64,000 nucleotides of DNA from an uncultured Alphaproteobacteria bacterium. GTDB lineage: Bacteria > Pseudomonadota > Alphaproteobacteria > UBA7985. The DNA lies in contig CAJQLX010000014.1 in assembly GCA_905479265.1 (NCBI GenBank), forward strand, positions 73,082-137,081, in the 5' to 3' direction. Positions 20,841-31,341 of this stretch are shown one piece after another; positions within the stretch are counted from its first letter, which is position 1, and each line of letters begins with the position of its first letter. The notes under the pieces were generated by a model, which was not told where the DNA came from, did no database searches, and was given only the letters and a program-made list of their open reading frames with translations. The translations under genes were made by a program, and so were the position numbers.

Positions 20841-21985
20841 GGCGCCTCGGTCTCGGGCTGCACCAACGGGAACGAGATCTCAGCAGCGACCCGGCCATTG
20901 ATCAATATGCGCGCCGCATGCTCGCCGGGGTAATACGTGCGGGTTGAAAGCTGTTTGAAGCGCAGCGTGGTGGCGAGATCCACAGTTTCATCGGGCTTGA
21001 GGGTCAGCGTGCGCAGCTTGAAAACCTTCTCCCCCCTTTTGCCGCGGGCAAGCGTACGTTGCAGGGCGTAGTCAACGACCAGCTTTACGGTTTCAGCTTC
21101 GCTGTTGTGCAGGCGAAACGAGAGCCCTGCTGAACCGCCGATGGGGGGACGATCCGGGGAAAGCCATAGATCGCTCACCAGCACCCCTTCGCCCCCTTTA
21201 AACCCGAGCACCGCCAAGGCGCCGCTGTGCCCTTGCTTCACCATGGTCCGCAGGCCGTGCTTGACGGTCCACTGCGAACCGCTGTCACCGGTTTTGAACC
21301 ACCGCTGAGCGGCGGCTAAAGCCTGTTCAGGGTTGTCTTTGGCGATGTCATTGAGGTTGTTGGCAACGGAGCGGCGGACGATCAACTTGGGATCGCTGTG
21401 CATCCCCTCCAGCACATCCAGTACGATGGTCGGGTCTTTCATAAAGCCCTTGAGCTGCTGCCCCCAAGGCAGGCGGGGGCGCGTGCCCTCGGACGCCAGC
21501 CGACGCACGCGCCAGTCTGGATCGGTGGACCACTGGCGGACATGCGCGAGGGTCTTCGCGGGATGGTGTATCAGAAACGCACGCACACAGAATTCGCAGC
21601 TAAAGTGCTGCGTAAAGACGCGCATGGCTTGAAGCGCTGGTTCCGGTTTGGCGAGGCCAAAGGCAGAGAGAAAAGTGACGTGGGGCCAGAATTCGACCCC
21701 GCCCATGCCTTCGTCGTCCGGCGGCGGACCGGGATCCCCCATCGACTGCTGAACGATGCCGACGGCGCGGGCAAAGTCATCAGGCAGAAAGCGTCCCATG
21801 GCCTGTGAAATCTGCTCAACACGCGCTTTGAGCTCCAAATCGTCTAAGCCGTCGCAGGCCGCGCGAGAAAAGGCGGATTGTTCGAATGCGGCGTCCGTTT
21901 CATGCAGCTTGGTCGCCAGCCACGCGACGTATTCAGCGTCGAAATAAGTCTTGAGCGACGCCGGATCCATTGCCTTGTCTACCAT
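20837..21985 (-). CDS. DNA alkylation repair protein, AlkC-like, with C-terminal Ig-like domain
   Basis: HEAT-like alkylation-repair fold motifs (VRRLASEGTRPRLPWGQQL; VRRSVANNLNDIAKDNP) and a beta-rich tail; start placed at MVDKAMDP. Confidence 0.8.
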   Translation of the reverse strand: MVDKAMDPASLKTYFDAEYVAWLATKLHETDAAFEQSAFSRAACDGLDDLELKARVEQISQAMGRFLPDDFARAVGIVQQSMGDPGPPPDDEGMGGVEFWPHVTFLSAFGLAKPEPALQAMRVFTQHFSCEFCVRAFLIHHPAKTLAHVRQWSTDPDWRVRRLASEGTRPRLPWGQQLKGFMKDPTIVLDVLEGMHSDPKLIVRRSVANNLNDIAKDNPEQALAAAQRWFKTGDSGSQWTVKHGLRTMVKQGHSGALAVLGFKGGEGVLVSDLWLSPDRPPIGGSAGLSFRLHNSEAETVKLVVDYALQRTLARGKRGEKVFKLRTLTLKPDETVDLATTLRFKQLSTRTYYPGEHAARILINGRVAAEISFPLVQPETEAP

Positions 21986-22148
21986 TGCTGCGCGCGTCCC
22001 CTTGCCTGTCGCCGATGCTGACGAGAATCTAGGCGCTTTAGGCGCTGTTGTACGGCAAAGGGTCAAGAGAAATCCTGTGCGTCTTTAAGACCTCAAGATT
22101 GCGCGGGTGAAGCGTGACAAGCGCTCTGGCCTTGCCTAAAGTCAGGCT

Positions 22149-22757
22149 ATGTTCATCCTCATCGATAACTATGACAGCTTCACCTATAACCTCGTCCACT
22201 TCCTTGGAGAATTGGGCGCGGAGGTTGACGTTGTTCGCAATGACAAAATCACCCCCATGGAAGTCATGGCGCGCCGACCCGAAGGTGTGATCCTGTCCCC
22301 CGGGCCGTGTACGCCTGACGACGCTGGCATTTGCCTGGACATGGTAACGGTGGCTGCGCAAACGCGCCTGCCGCTGCTGGGCGTCTGCTTGGGGCATCAA
22401 TCCATTGGCCAAGCGCTCGGTGGCTTAGTGGTGCGGGAAACCCCGCGTCATGGGAAAATGTCGGATATTCGTCACCGCGGCAAAGGGCTGTTCAAAGGCT
22501 TGCCCGATATGGTCCGCGCGACGCGCTATCACTCATTGGTGGTCGAGCGCGAATCCCTGCCCTCGCACTTTGAAGTCACAGCAGAGACCGAAGACCGGCT
22601 GATCATGGGCATGAACCACCGCGAGCTGCCAATCCACGGGTTACAGTTCCATCCTGAGTCCATTGAGACCCAGTACGGGCATGACATGCTGAAGAATTTT
22701 CTGGACGCAGCGCGTGCTGCGAACAACCAGATCGAGTGGCCTGCTGCGGCGGCCTGA
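22149..22757 (+). CDS. trpG: Anthranilate synthase component II (glutamine amidotransferase)
   Basis: [39 protein letters not shown]; followed by trpD. Confidence 0.95.
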   Translation: MFILIDNYDSFTYNLVHFLGELGAEVDVVRNDKITPMEVMARRPEGVILSPGPCTPDDAGICLDMVTVAAQTRLPLLGVCLGHQSIGQALGGLVVRETPRHGKMSDIRHRGKGLFKGLPDMVRATRYHSLVVERESLPSHFEVTAETEDRLIMGMNHRELPIHGLQFHPESIETQYGHDMLKNFLDAARAANNQIEWPAAAA

Positions 22758-22789
22758 CGACCCAAAATATTGATTGAGGACAGATCGCT

Positions 22790-23815
22790 GTGTCATCGTT
22801 TATCAGCCTGCTGAATCAAATCGCTTGCGGACAGGATTTGTCCGACGAGCAAGCCGAAAGCGCCGTGCGCGCAATGATGTCGGGCGACGTCTCGCCCGCC
22901 TTGTCAGGTGCATTCCTGTGGGGCTTAAAGACCAAAGGCGAGAGCGTGCAGGAGATTGCTGGCGCCGCGCGGGCGATGCGCGGCCTGATGTCCGGCGTCC
23001 AATCCCCCGACGGCGCGATTGACGTTTGCGGCACCGGCGGCGACAAGTCTGGCACCTACAACATTTCAACGGCTGTTTCCTTCGTCTTGGCCGGCTCTGG
23101 CGTGCCGGTGGCCAAGCACGGCAACCGCGCTGCGACGTCCAAGTCTGGGGCCGCCGATGTATTGGCTGCGCTTGGTGTCAACCTTGACGCTGATTTCAGC
23201 CTGATCGAGCGCGCCATCGCAGAGGCAAACGTGGGCTTCTTGTTTGCGCAGCGGCATCACGGTGCGATCAAGCACGTCATGCCGGTGCGTAAGGAATTGC
23301 AAATTCCAACCGTCTTTAACCTGCTGGGTCCATTGACCAACCCCGGCGGCGCGAAAATGCAGCTGCTGGGCGTGTTTGCGCCACAGTGGGTTGAGCCGCT
23401 GGCACGGGTGCTCAAGGAACTGGGGTCAGAACGCGCTTGGGTGGTCTATGGCGCCAACAGCGATGGCTCTGGCCTGGACGAGATGACCACTTGCGGCGAG
23501 ACCCGCGTGGCCGAGCTGCGTGATGGCATGATCAACACCTTTATCATCACCCCCGAAGACGCGGGCATCGAGCGGGCTAAGATCGAGGATCTGCGCGGTG
23601 GCGAAGCGGAAGAAAACGCCGTTGCCCTGCGCGCTGTTCTCAACGGCGAGGCAGGACCGTATCGCGATATTGTTGTCCTGAACGCCGCTGGCGCGCTGTG
23701 CATCGCGGGAAAGGCCGAGGATATTCGTTCCGGTGTAACCATGGCGAGAGAAGCCATCGACAGCGGTGCCGCACGCAACGCTCTCGACAAGCTGGTTGAG
23801 ATTACCAATGGCTGA
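22790..23815 (+). CDS. trpD: Anthranilate phosphoribosyltransferase
   Basis: [37 protein letters not shown]. Confidence 0.97.
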   Translation: MSSFISLLNQIACGQDLSDEQAESAVRAMMSGDVSPALSGAFLWGLKTKGESVQEIAGAARAMRGLMSGVQSPDGAIDVCGTGGDKSGTYNISTAVSFVLAGSGVPVAKHGNRAATSKSGAADVLAALGVNLDADFSLIERAIAEANVGFLFAQRHHGAIKHVMPVRKELQIPTVFNLLGPLTNPGGAKMQLLGVFAPQWVEPLARVLKELGSERAWVVYGANSDGSGLDEMTTCGETRVAELRDGMINTFIITPEDAGIERAKIEDLRGGEAEENAVALRAVLNGEAGPYRDIVVLNAAGALCIAGKAEDIRSGVTMAREAIDSGAARNALDKLVEITNG

Positions 23816-24605
23816 TGTGCTAACCAAAATTTGTGACGACAAACGCGAATGGATCGCAGCGAACAAAGCCAAGCGGTCGCTGGCCGATCTGGAAGCTGCG
23901 GCCAGCGAGGTCGAAGGACCGCGCGGGTTCATCGATGCGCTCCGCCGGACCAAGGACGCGGGCCGTTTTGCGCTGATCGCCGAAATCAAGAAAGCCAGCC
24001 CGTCCAAAGGCCTGATCCGCGAAGACTTTGAGCCTGCATCGCTGGCCCAAGCCTATAAATCTGGCGGCGCAACATGCTTGTCCGTGCTGACCGATGTTCC
24101 GTATTTCCAAGGCGATGACGCGTTCCTCGCAGCGGCGCGCGGGGCGGTGGATTTGCCGTGCTTGCGCAAGGATTTCATGCTCGACACCTATCAGGTTGCC
24201 GAAGCGCGCGCGATTGGTGCGGATTGCATCCTGCTGATCATGGCCTGCTTGTCCGACACACAGGCAGCAGAGTTAGAGGCTGCGGCCTTTGAGTACGGCT
24301 TCGACGTGCTGCTCGAAGTCCATGACGCGGCAGAGCTTGAACGTGCGCACCGGCTGAAATCGCCGCTGCTGGGCATCAACAACCGCAATCTAAAGACGCT
24401 GGAAATCTCGCTCGACGTGGGCGCAGGACTGGCGGCGCAGATCGAGCCAGACCGCATGTTCGTCGCGGAAAGCGGCCTGTATAGTCACAGCGATTTGCTG
24501 CGGATGGCTGAGGCGGGGGCGCAGGCGTACTTGATCGGAGAAAGCCTGATGCGGCAAGACGATGTTGCCGCAGCGACGCAGGCCATTCTGGGGCAGGCAG
24601 GCTAA
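23808..24605 (+). CDS. trpC: Indole-3-glycerol-phosphate synthase
   Basis: [44 protein letters not shown]; overlaps the trpD stop. Confidence 0.97.
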   Translation: MADVLTKICDDKREWIAANKAKRSLADLEAAASEVEGPRGFIDALRRTKDAGRFALIAEIKKASPSKGLIREDFEPASLAQAYKSGGATCLSVLTDVPYFQGDDAFLAAARGAVDLPCLRKDFMLDTYQVAEARAIGADCILLIMACLSDTQAAELEAAAFEYGFDVLLEVHDAAELERAHRLKSPLLGINNRNLKTLEISLDVGAGLAAQIEPDRMFVAESGLYSHSDLLRMAEAGAQAYLIGESLMRQDDVAAATQAILGQAG

Positions 24606-24606
24606 A

Positions 24607-25092
24607 ATGAGCGGCGACTTCTCTCACTTTGACGAAACCGGCAACGCCCACATGGTTGATGTGGGCGACAAGGCGGTGACAAAGCGAGAAGCGGTTGCCG
24701 AAGGGCGCTTGCTGTGCGCGCCGGAAACGCTGGCGCTGATCGTCTCTGGCGGGGTGAAAAAGGGCGACGTTTTCTCCGTCGCACGCTTGGCGGGGATCAT
24801 GGGCGCGAAGCAAACGTCGAACCTCATTCCCCTGTGCCACCCCTTACCCCTCTCGCACGTGTCGGTCGAACTGTGGGCGGACGAAGACGCCTGTGCCGTT
24901 GGCATCCGTGCGACCTGCCGGACGGACGGCAAAACCGGGGTGGAAATGGAAGCACTGACGGCTGTGTCGGTCACGGCCCTGACGGTCTACGACATGGTCA
25001 AGGCGGTTCAGAAAGACATGGTGATCGACCGGGTCCAGTTGGTGAAAAAGTCCGGTGGCAAATCTGGGACGTTTTCCAATCCTGCTCACTGA
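24607..25092 (+). CDS. moaC: Cyclic pyranopterin monophosphate synthase
   Basis: [51 protein letters not shown]. Confidence 0.97.
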   Translation: MSGDFSHFDETGNAHMVDVGDKAVTKREAVAEGRLLCAPETLALIVSGGVKKGDVFSVARLAGIMGAKQTSNLIPLCHPLPLSHVSVELWADEDACAVGIRATCRTDGKTGVEMEALTAVSVTALTVYDMVKAVQKDMVIDRVQLVKKSGGKSGTFSNPAH

Positions 25093-25165
25093 CGGTTTCG
25101 CGGCTTTGCCTGCGGGCTGATCGGGACTCTTGGAAGGCCGCGAGAATTCGTTCTACAGTGCCGCC

Positions 25166-26359
25166 ATGAAAGACTTTGATGACGCCCTCACCGAGATACT
25201 CGCGACGATTCCCCGCCCCCTTGCCGCTGAGCAGGTCGCCTTACCCCAAGCGCTAGGCCGGGTCACAGCGAACCCGATCATCGCGCGCCGAACACAGCCG
25301 CCTTTGGCCGTGTCTGCGATGGACGGCTACGCCGTGCGGGCGTCAGAGCTACCGGGCTCGCTGCGGGTCACGCGGGAAATCGCAGCCGGTCAGCACGATC
25401 CGCGAGACCTGCAACCGGGCGAGGCCGTGCGCATTTTCACCGGCGCGCCCCTGCCACCGGGTGCCGACGCCATCGCGATACAGGAGAATGCAATCGCGGT
25501 TGAAGGGGGTGTCCGGTTCGATGACGGCATCGACTCAGGCCGCTATGTACGCGCGGCGGGGTTGGATTTTCACGAGGGTTCCGAACTTGTTCCTGCCGGA
25601 CGCATAATCAGCCCGAGGAACATCGCGCTCATCGCTGGTGGAAACCACCCTTGGGTCAAGGTCCATCGCCGTCCCCGGATTGCCATTGTCGCGACGGGTG
25701 ACGAAATCCGTGCGCCGGGCGAGCCCTTGGGCCCGGCACAAATCGTCAGCTCAAACAATCTCGCTCTATCCGCTTTTGTGACAGCCCAAGGCGGTGAAGC
25801 CGTTGATTTTGGAACCGTTGGCGACACGCTCCAGGCCGTCGAGGACGTTGCCGCGCGCTTGACCGGGTTTGACGCGGTGGTGACGACGGGCGGTGCGTCC
25901 GTGGGCAAGCACGACTTGGTGGCCCAGGGTTTTGGCAACCAAGGACTGGCTCTAAACTTCTGGAAAATTGCAATGCGGCCGGGAAAACCACTCATTTTTG
26001 GGCGCTTTGGTAGCGGACTGTTCCTCGGCTTGCCGGGTAACCCCGTTTCCTCGATGATCTTGGCGCTGCTGGTCCTTCGCCCCATGATGCGCGCCATGAT
26101 GGGCCTCTCGCCTGATTTACCGCGCCAAGCCGCGCGCCTCAGCCACGCCCTGCCCGCCAACGACCAGCGACGGGATTTTATCCGCGCCCGGCGTCTGCCT
26201 GATGGCTCCATCGACGCCCAAGCACGGCAGGACAGCTCTATGCTGACCACGCTGCTCGCTGCAGACGTTCTCGTGGACCGCCCTGCACACGACTCGGCGC
26301 TGCCGGCTGGGGCCACGGTACAGGTGATCGACCTTCGTTCTCTTGGTGCCGATTTTTAG
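25166..26359 (+). CDS. moeA: Molybdopterin molybdenumtransferase
   Basis: AMDGYAVRASE, GDEIRAPGEPLGPAQIVSSN, TTGGASVGKHD, LPGNPVSSM. Confidence 0.97.
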   Translation: MKDFDDALTEILATIPRPLAAEQVALPQALGRVTANPIIARRTQPPLAVSAMDGYAVRASELPGSLRVTREIAAGQHDPRDLQPGEAVRIFTGAPLPPGADAIAIQENAIAVEGGVRFDDGIDSGRYVRAAGLDFHEGSELVPAGRIISPRNIALIAGGNHPWVKVHRRPRIAIVATGDEIRAPGEPLGPAQIVSSNNLALSAFVTAQGGEAVDFGTVGDTLQAVEDVAARLTGFDAVVTTGGASVGKHDLVAQGFGNQGLALNFWKIAMRPGKPLIFGRFGSGLFLGLPGNPVSSMILALLVLRPMMRAMMGLSPDLPRQAARLSHALPANDQRRDFIRARRLPDGSIDAQARQDSSMLTTLLAADVLVDRPAHDSALPAGATVQVIDLRSLGADF

Positions 26360-26386
26360 CCCACTTTTGTGCTTGACGCGTTCTTA

Positions 26387-26401
26387 GAACACTATTAGAA
26401 C
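26387..26401 (-). promoter_or_regulatory. SOS (LexA) box, GAAC-N7-GAAC (minus-strand GTTC-N7-GTTC)
   Basis: Sequence gaacactattagaac, exact match to the alphaproteobacterial LexA direct-repeat operator, upstream of lexA. Confidence 0.8.
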
Positions 26402-26420
26402 ATTTGTAGATCTTATCCGA

Positions 26421-26435
26421 GTTCTGAGATCGTTC
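26421..26435 (+). promoter_or_regulatory. SOS (LexA) box, GTTC-N7-GTTC
   Basis: Sequence gttctgagatcgttc, exact match to the alphaproteobacterial LexA operator, 75 bp before the lexA start. Confidence 0.85.
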
Positions 26436-26509
26436 GGGCTGTGTGCGTGTTCCGTCACCCACACCTGAGGCGTGTTTTGGAACCCCCTGCGTAGCAATGG
26501 GAGGCGCGC

Positions 26510-27349
26510 ATGCTGACAGAAAAGCAACGCACCCTGCTGGTTTTCATACACGACTGCCTGAACGAGCGGGGGGTTTCTCCGTCCTTCGATGAAATGAAAG
26601 ATGCACTGGGCTTGAAGTCCAAATCTGGCATTCACCGACTGATTACGGCGCTGGAAGAGCGTGGTTTCCTGAAACGGCTCCCGCACCGAGCGCGGGCTTT
26701 GGAAGTCACACGGTTGCCTGACAACATGCAGATGCAGCAACCAGTGGCCAATCAACGATTTGCGGCCTTATCGAGGGAAAACGAACCCCTCACCGACGGC
26801 CTGCGCCCGGCCCCGCCGTGGCTGGAAAGCGTAACCTCAGGTCGGACGCCCTCTGCCTCAGAATTTGAGGGCAAGGGATTGAGCGATGAAGCGCTTGAGA
26901 ATGCCGGTCCAAACGTGGTTCGGGCCGACTTTGGCAAAGCGCGCGAAATGGCTGTTGCACAAGGGCGCGAAGTCTCGTTGCCGCTCTACGGCAAAATCGC
27001 CGCCGGTATGCCAATTGAGGCGCTGGCGAACGAAAGCGAATACCTTGACGTCCCCACCACTCTGCTGGGTAACGGACAATACTACGCGTTGCAGGTCGAG
27101 GGTGACTCCATGATCGAAGCGGGGATCCACGACGGGGATTACGTCATCATCGAACGCGGGGACACGGCTCACAACGGCGATATCGTCGTCGCCCTGGTCG
27201 ATAACTATGAAGTGACGCTGAAACGCTTGCGCAAGCGGTCTGGAACCGTCGCGCTAGAGCCGGCAAACGCCCGCTACGAAACCCGCATTTTCGGCCCTGA
27301 TCGGGTTAAGGTACAAGGCCGGTTGGCTGGTCTCGTCCGCCGATACTGA
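26510..27349 (+). CDS. lexA: SOS transcriptional repressor LexA
   Basis: [45 protein letters not shown] wHTH; AAG cleavage region, GDSMIEAGI and EVTLKRLRK catalytic Ser/Lys. Confidence 0.98.
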   Translation: MLTEKQRTLLVFIHDCLNERGVSPSFDEMKDALGLKSKSGIHRLITALEERGFLKRLPHRARALEVTRLPDNMQMQQPVANQRFAALSRENEPLTDGLRPAPPWLESVTSGRTPSASEFEGKGLSDEALENAGPNVVRADFGKAREMAVAQGREVSLPLYGKIAAGMPIEALANESEYLDVPTTLLGNGQYYALQVEGDSMIEAGIHDGDYVIIERGDTAHNGDIVVALVDNYEVTLKRLRKRSGTVALEPANARYETRIFGPDRVKVQGRLAGLVRRY

Positions 27350-27422
27350 GCCCCAGATCCTGATACAGGCGGCACCGGCATAATAGCGCTGCCGCCTCTC
27401 TTACAAATGCTGCTACACGAAC

Positions 27423-27462
27423 AAAAACACGGCGCCATCCTCACGATGGGCCGTGTTTTTTT
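27423..27462. terminator. Bidirectional Rho-independent terminator between lexA and gltX
   Basis: AAAAACACGGC-g-CCATC-ctcac-GATGG-GCCGTGTTTTT; A-run and T-run on either arm, between convergent genes. Confidence 0.9.
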
Positions 27463-27463
27463 A

Positions 27464-28876
27464 TCAAGACGCCGCCAATACCGCCTGCAAGTGCCGCAGC
27501 GTCTTTTCCTTACCAAAGGCAAAGGCAACCTCTGTCACGCCCGGAGAAGCCATCGCCCCCGTCAGCGCAGCGCGCAACGGCTGGAAGACTTTACCAACCT
27601 TAAGCGCCTTGGTCTCAGCATAGCCTGAAAGCGCGGCTTTGATGCCCGCTTCCGACCAGTCATCCACGGCACCAAGCACACCGACCATATCCGCAACGAC
27701 GGCCAGCCCGTCTTCGCCCAAGGCTTTCCGCGCCTTATCTTCAATGTCGATCGGCGGTTCCTGCAGGTAATATTTCGCCATTCCACCAATGTCGGCGAGC
27801 GTCTTGGCCCGGTCCGCCACCGCTGGCATCCCCAGAACCAGACGCGCCAAACCTTCATCGTCAATGTCGGTCCAGCCCTCCGCCTCGATAAACGGCCGTG
27901 CCAGCGCCAGCAAATCCGCTGCGGGTTTTTCCTTCAGATAATGCGCGTTCAACGCCAGCATCTTGTCCATGTCCAGCCGAGAGGCACCTTTGTTGACGTC
28001 CGGCAGGTCAAACCACTCAACCGCCTGCTCGCGAGAGATGATTTCGTCATCACCGTGGCTCCAGCCCAGCCGCAACAAAGCGTTAAACACTGATTCAACC
28101 AAATAGCCTTGGTCCCGGTACTCCTCGACCCCAACCGCGCCGTGGCGCTTCGACAGCTTGGCACCGTCCGCACCGTGGATCAGGGGGATGTGACCAAAGC
28201 TTGGAAGATCCCACCCCGCCGCTGCGTAAATCTGCGCCTGACGGAACGCGTTGTTCAGATGGTCGTCGCCACGAATGACGTGGGTTACGCCCATGTCATG
28301 ATCATCGACGCACACGGCCAGCATGTAAGTCGGTGAACCATCAGCGCGCAAAAGCACGAAATCATCGATTTCCGCGTTCTGGACCTCCACACGGCCCTGC
28401 ACCACGTCAGTGATAACCGTGGAACCGTCGGACGGGGTCTTCACACGGATGACAAAGGGAGTGCCCGCAGGGGCTTCACTGGGGTCACGATCGCGCCATC
28501 GTCCGTCATAGCCCGGGTTACGGCCTTCGGCCTTGGCAAGCTCCCGCATCTCGGTCAGCTCCTCTGGCGTCGCAAAGCACTTATAGGCCTTGCCCGCCGC
28601 CAGCATCTGGTCAGCCACCGCCCGATGCCGGTCCGCTTGGGTGCTTTGAAAGACAGGTGCTTCATCGTGATCAAGCCCCATCCATGCCAAACCATCAAGA
28701 ATGGCATCAACAGCCTCTTGAGTTGAGCGCTCCTTGTCGGTATCTTCTATTCTAAGTAGATATTTACCGCCATGATGTCGCGCATAGAGCCAATTGAACA
28801 AAGCGGTGCGCACACCGCCAATATGCAGAAAACCAGTGGGGGAAGGAGCAAAACGCGTGACGACGCTCATGGTCAT
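27464..28876 (-). CDS. gltX: Glutamyl-tRNA synthetase
   Basis: RFAPSPTGFLHIGGVRTALFNWLYA, KLSKRHGAVGV. Start placed at MTMSVVTRF. Confidence 0.97.
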   Translation of the reverse strand: MTMSVVTRFAPSPTGFLHIGGVRTALFNWLYARHHGGKYLLRIEDTDKERSTQEAVDAILDGLAWMGLDHDEAPVFQSTQADRHRAVADQMLAAGKAYKCFATPEELTEMRELAKAEGRNPGYDGRWRDRDPSEAPAGTPFVIRVKTPSDGSTVITDVVQGRVEVQNAEIDDFVLLRADGSPTYMLAVCVDDHDMGVTHVIRGDDHLNNAFRQAQIYAAAGWDLPSFGHIPLIHGADGAKLSKRHGAVGVEEYRDQGYLVESVFNALLRLGWSHGDDEIISREQAVEWFDLPDVNKGASRLDMDKMLALNAHYLKEKPAADLLALARPFIEAEGWTDIDDEGLARLVLGMPAVADRAKTLADIGGMAKYYLQEPPIDIEDKARKALGEDGLAVVADMVGVLGAVDDWSEAGIKAALSGYAETKALKVGKVFQPLRAALTGAMASPGVTEVAFAFGKEKTLRHLQAVLAAS

Positions 28877-28942
28877 CTCCGAAATCCGAGGGTGGAAAAA
28901 GAAAGCGTGGTCTAGCACGCGTTTCCGGCTTCAACCACGCCA

Positions 28943-31054
28943 ATGACGGTAGGGGGGCCATTCGATGCCGGGTTTCCATCGTCCTCAACACCCAAAGCTG
29001 GGAAAGTTGGGACGCCAAACCCGCTCAATCAACAAATCCAGCACCTAAACGACGCGCTGCCTCTCGCGCTGGCTGGGGTTTTGGGACTGGGGATCTTGGC
29101 GTTCTTCATGGCAGCAGATGAACCATCGCTGCGCCCTGCTGTTGCGTTGTGCGGTGTGAGTATCGCCCTCGCAGCGCTCCTGTTCCGCCGCAGCCGCCTT
29201 GCACGCTGGCTTTCCCTCCTGCCGGCGATTGCCTGCGTAGGCTTCACCAGTGCGACGTGGCAGGCCCAGCGCCTGGGCAACCACATGCTGGATGAGCCTG
29301 CCTACTCCGTCACCATCACGGGTACCGTCGAACGTGTGCTGTGGCGCTCAGATGGCCCTCGGTTCATTCTGGGTCAGCTAAAATCTGACACCCAACCCGC
29401 TTTGGGCCGATTGAACAGCGTACAACTCAAATGGCGCGGATTGCCCGACGGCGCGCGCGCAGACGGCTCAATGCTGGGCCAGCGCGTTTCTTGGGACGTG
29501 ACGCTGTTGCCGGTGCGCGGCGCAATTGTGCCGGGCGGGTTTGATTTCCGACGCCAAGCCTTCTTTAAGGGGCTGTCCGCCTATGGCTACAGCCTCAATC
29601 CCCCCACCCTAGGCGCCAGCCAAGGCTATTCCCGCACGGAAAAGTGGCGTCAGATCCTGCGGGAGCGGTTCTTGCGCGGGCTCAACGGCGATGCGGGGGG
29701 CTTGGCCACGGCGCTTGTAGTGGGCTTGCGGGGTGATTTGTCGCCGCGCGCGGAGGTGCAAATCCGCCGGGCTGGTCTGGCGCACATTTTGGCCATTTCT
29801 GGCCTACACATCGGCATGGTAACCGGGGCTTTGTTCTTCCTGATCCGATTGCTCGGCGCATGGTTTCCGGCGCTCAGCTTGCGGTTGCCCATGCACCGGA
29901 TTGCGGCCGTCATCGCACTGACCGGCGCTTTTCTCTATTTCACCATCTCGGGTGGCTCGGTTCCGACCCAGCGGGCAACGATCGTGGTGGCCCTCGCCAT
30001 GACCGCTATTCTTATCGCGCGCCGTCCCTTTTCCCTGCGGTCGGTCGGGTTCGCCGCGCTGCTGGTTTTGCTGCTGCAACCGTCGTCGTTGGTGACCGCG
30101 TCGTTTCAGATGAGCTTTGCCGCCGTGATCGGGTTGATCGTCGCCTTTCGGTTTTCTGAAGCGCGTCCCAATCACGCAAGCGCCCCGCCACGCCGGGCCG
30201 TCAACTACTTCCTCGGTCTCGCCGTCAGCAGCTTGGTCGCGACGGCGGCAACCAGCGTATTTGCGCTCTATCATTTTCAGCAGCTGTCGCTTCTGGGGAT
30301 TTTGGCCAATATGATCGCGGTGCCCTTAACCGCGCTTTGGATCATGCCCCTGCTTATGCTCGCGGCACTGCTTGCCCCATTGGGCGTCGAAGGGCCGGTG
30401 CTTTGGCTGGCGCAGTTTGGGCTGGATGGCTTGCTGTGGCTGGCCGCCTTTGCAGCGCAGTTTGAAAGTGGCCTGCTGACCACCCGCGATTGGCCCGCCG
30501 CGTCCTTGTTTTTGGCGGGCATCACAATTTGGCTGGGGGCTTTGCTGGTTCGGCCCTTTACGCTGCTCGCCGGGATCCCGCTGGCGTTGAGCGTGGCTTG
30601 GGCGATGGCCAGTCCTATGCCGACGATCATTGCCGATCGGGGTGAGGGCCTCCTCGCGCTGAGTACGAGCGCGCCGTTCCTCAGTTTTGGCGACCGTCCG
30701 GGCGCGGTGATGATCGCAGAAGGCAACGGCTTCGCGACCGAGCAGCTTTCCCGGTTTTTCAACGCCAAGCCGCAAACATGCGCGTTGGAAACATGCATTG
30801 CCGAAGACCGCGTGTGGGTCAGCACCAACCCTCAGATCGCGGGCCATTTGTGCCGGACCCTGCCCGATGCCTTTGGCGTCACACTCAGCGCTGCACCCAC
30901 GGCCGCATGCGCCAAGCGGCAAGTGCGCGATTTGCGGGCATTGCCACGTCGTGGACTGCGCGCCTTTCGCGCCGACAGCCTCGGAGAACTCAAGGATTTT
31001 TCGCGAAATGAGGCAGGAGCGCAGAGATTTTGGACCACCAACCCCAACCTCTGA
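28943..31054 (+). CDS. comEC: ComEC/Rec2 family membrane protein
   Basis: Polytopic; RAGLAHILAISGLHIGMVTG signature; between gltX and gltA as in many alphaproteobacteria. Confidence 0.93.
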   Translation: MTVGGPFDAGFPSSSTPKAGKVGTPNPLNQQIQHLNDALPLALAGVLGLGILAFFMAADEPSLRPAVALCGVSIALAALLFRRSRLARWLSLLPAIACVGFTSATWQAQRLGNHMLDEPAYSVTITGTVERVLWRSDGPRFILGQLKSDTQPALGRLNSVQLKWRGLPDGARADGSMLGQRVSWDVTLLPVRGAIVPGGFDFRRQAFFKGLSAYGYSLNPPTLGASQGYSRTEKWRQILRERFLRGLNGDAGGLATALVVGLRGDLSPRAEVQIRRAGLAHILAISGLHIGMVTGALFFLIRLLGAWFPALSLRLPMHRIAAVIALTGAFLYFTISGGSVPTQRATIVVALAMTAILIARRPFSLRSVGFAALLVLLLQPSSLVTASFQMSFAAVIGLIVAFRFSEARPNHASAPPRRAVNYFLGLAVSSLVATAATSVFALYHFQQLSLLGILANMIAVPLTALWIMPLLMLAALLAPLGVEGPVLWLAQFGLDGLLWLAAFAAQFESGLLTTRDWPAASLFLAGITIWLGALLVRPFTLLAGIPLALSVAWAMASPMPTIIADRGEGLLALSTSAPFLSFGDRPGAVMIAEGNGFATEQLSRFFNAKPQTCALETCIAEDRVWVSTNPQIAGHLCRTLPDAFGVTLSAAPTAACAKRQVRDLRALPRRGLRAFRADSLGELKDFSRNEAGAQRFWTTNPNL

Positions 31055-31341
31055 AAGCCCACCTAACCACCGGCGCGAATGTGACGAATTTCTGGCGAGA
31101 CTCGTTTGCTTTTTGTCGAATTTGACCGTAATACAAGCCCGACACTGACCGCGATTGCTGCCCACAGGCGCATAACCTGACATGATACCAGCGCGCGTTA
31201 GCCCCCAAGCCATTGACCAAAATGGCGCAAAAAAGCCGATCGGGACGCCGTTTCCGACAACGGCCTATTTCAGCAGTTTGAGCCGATCCAATCGGGGGAG
31301 ATTGGAAGGGCCAAACAGATAAAAAGACAGGAACCACGCCA

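Noticed and set aside
30326-31213. 295-aa minus-strand ORF opposite comEC
   Set aside because: Arg/Gln/Gly-rich shadow ORF; comEC has clear family motifs.
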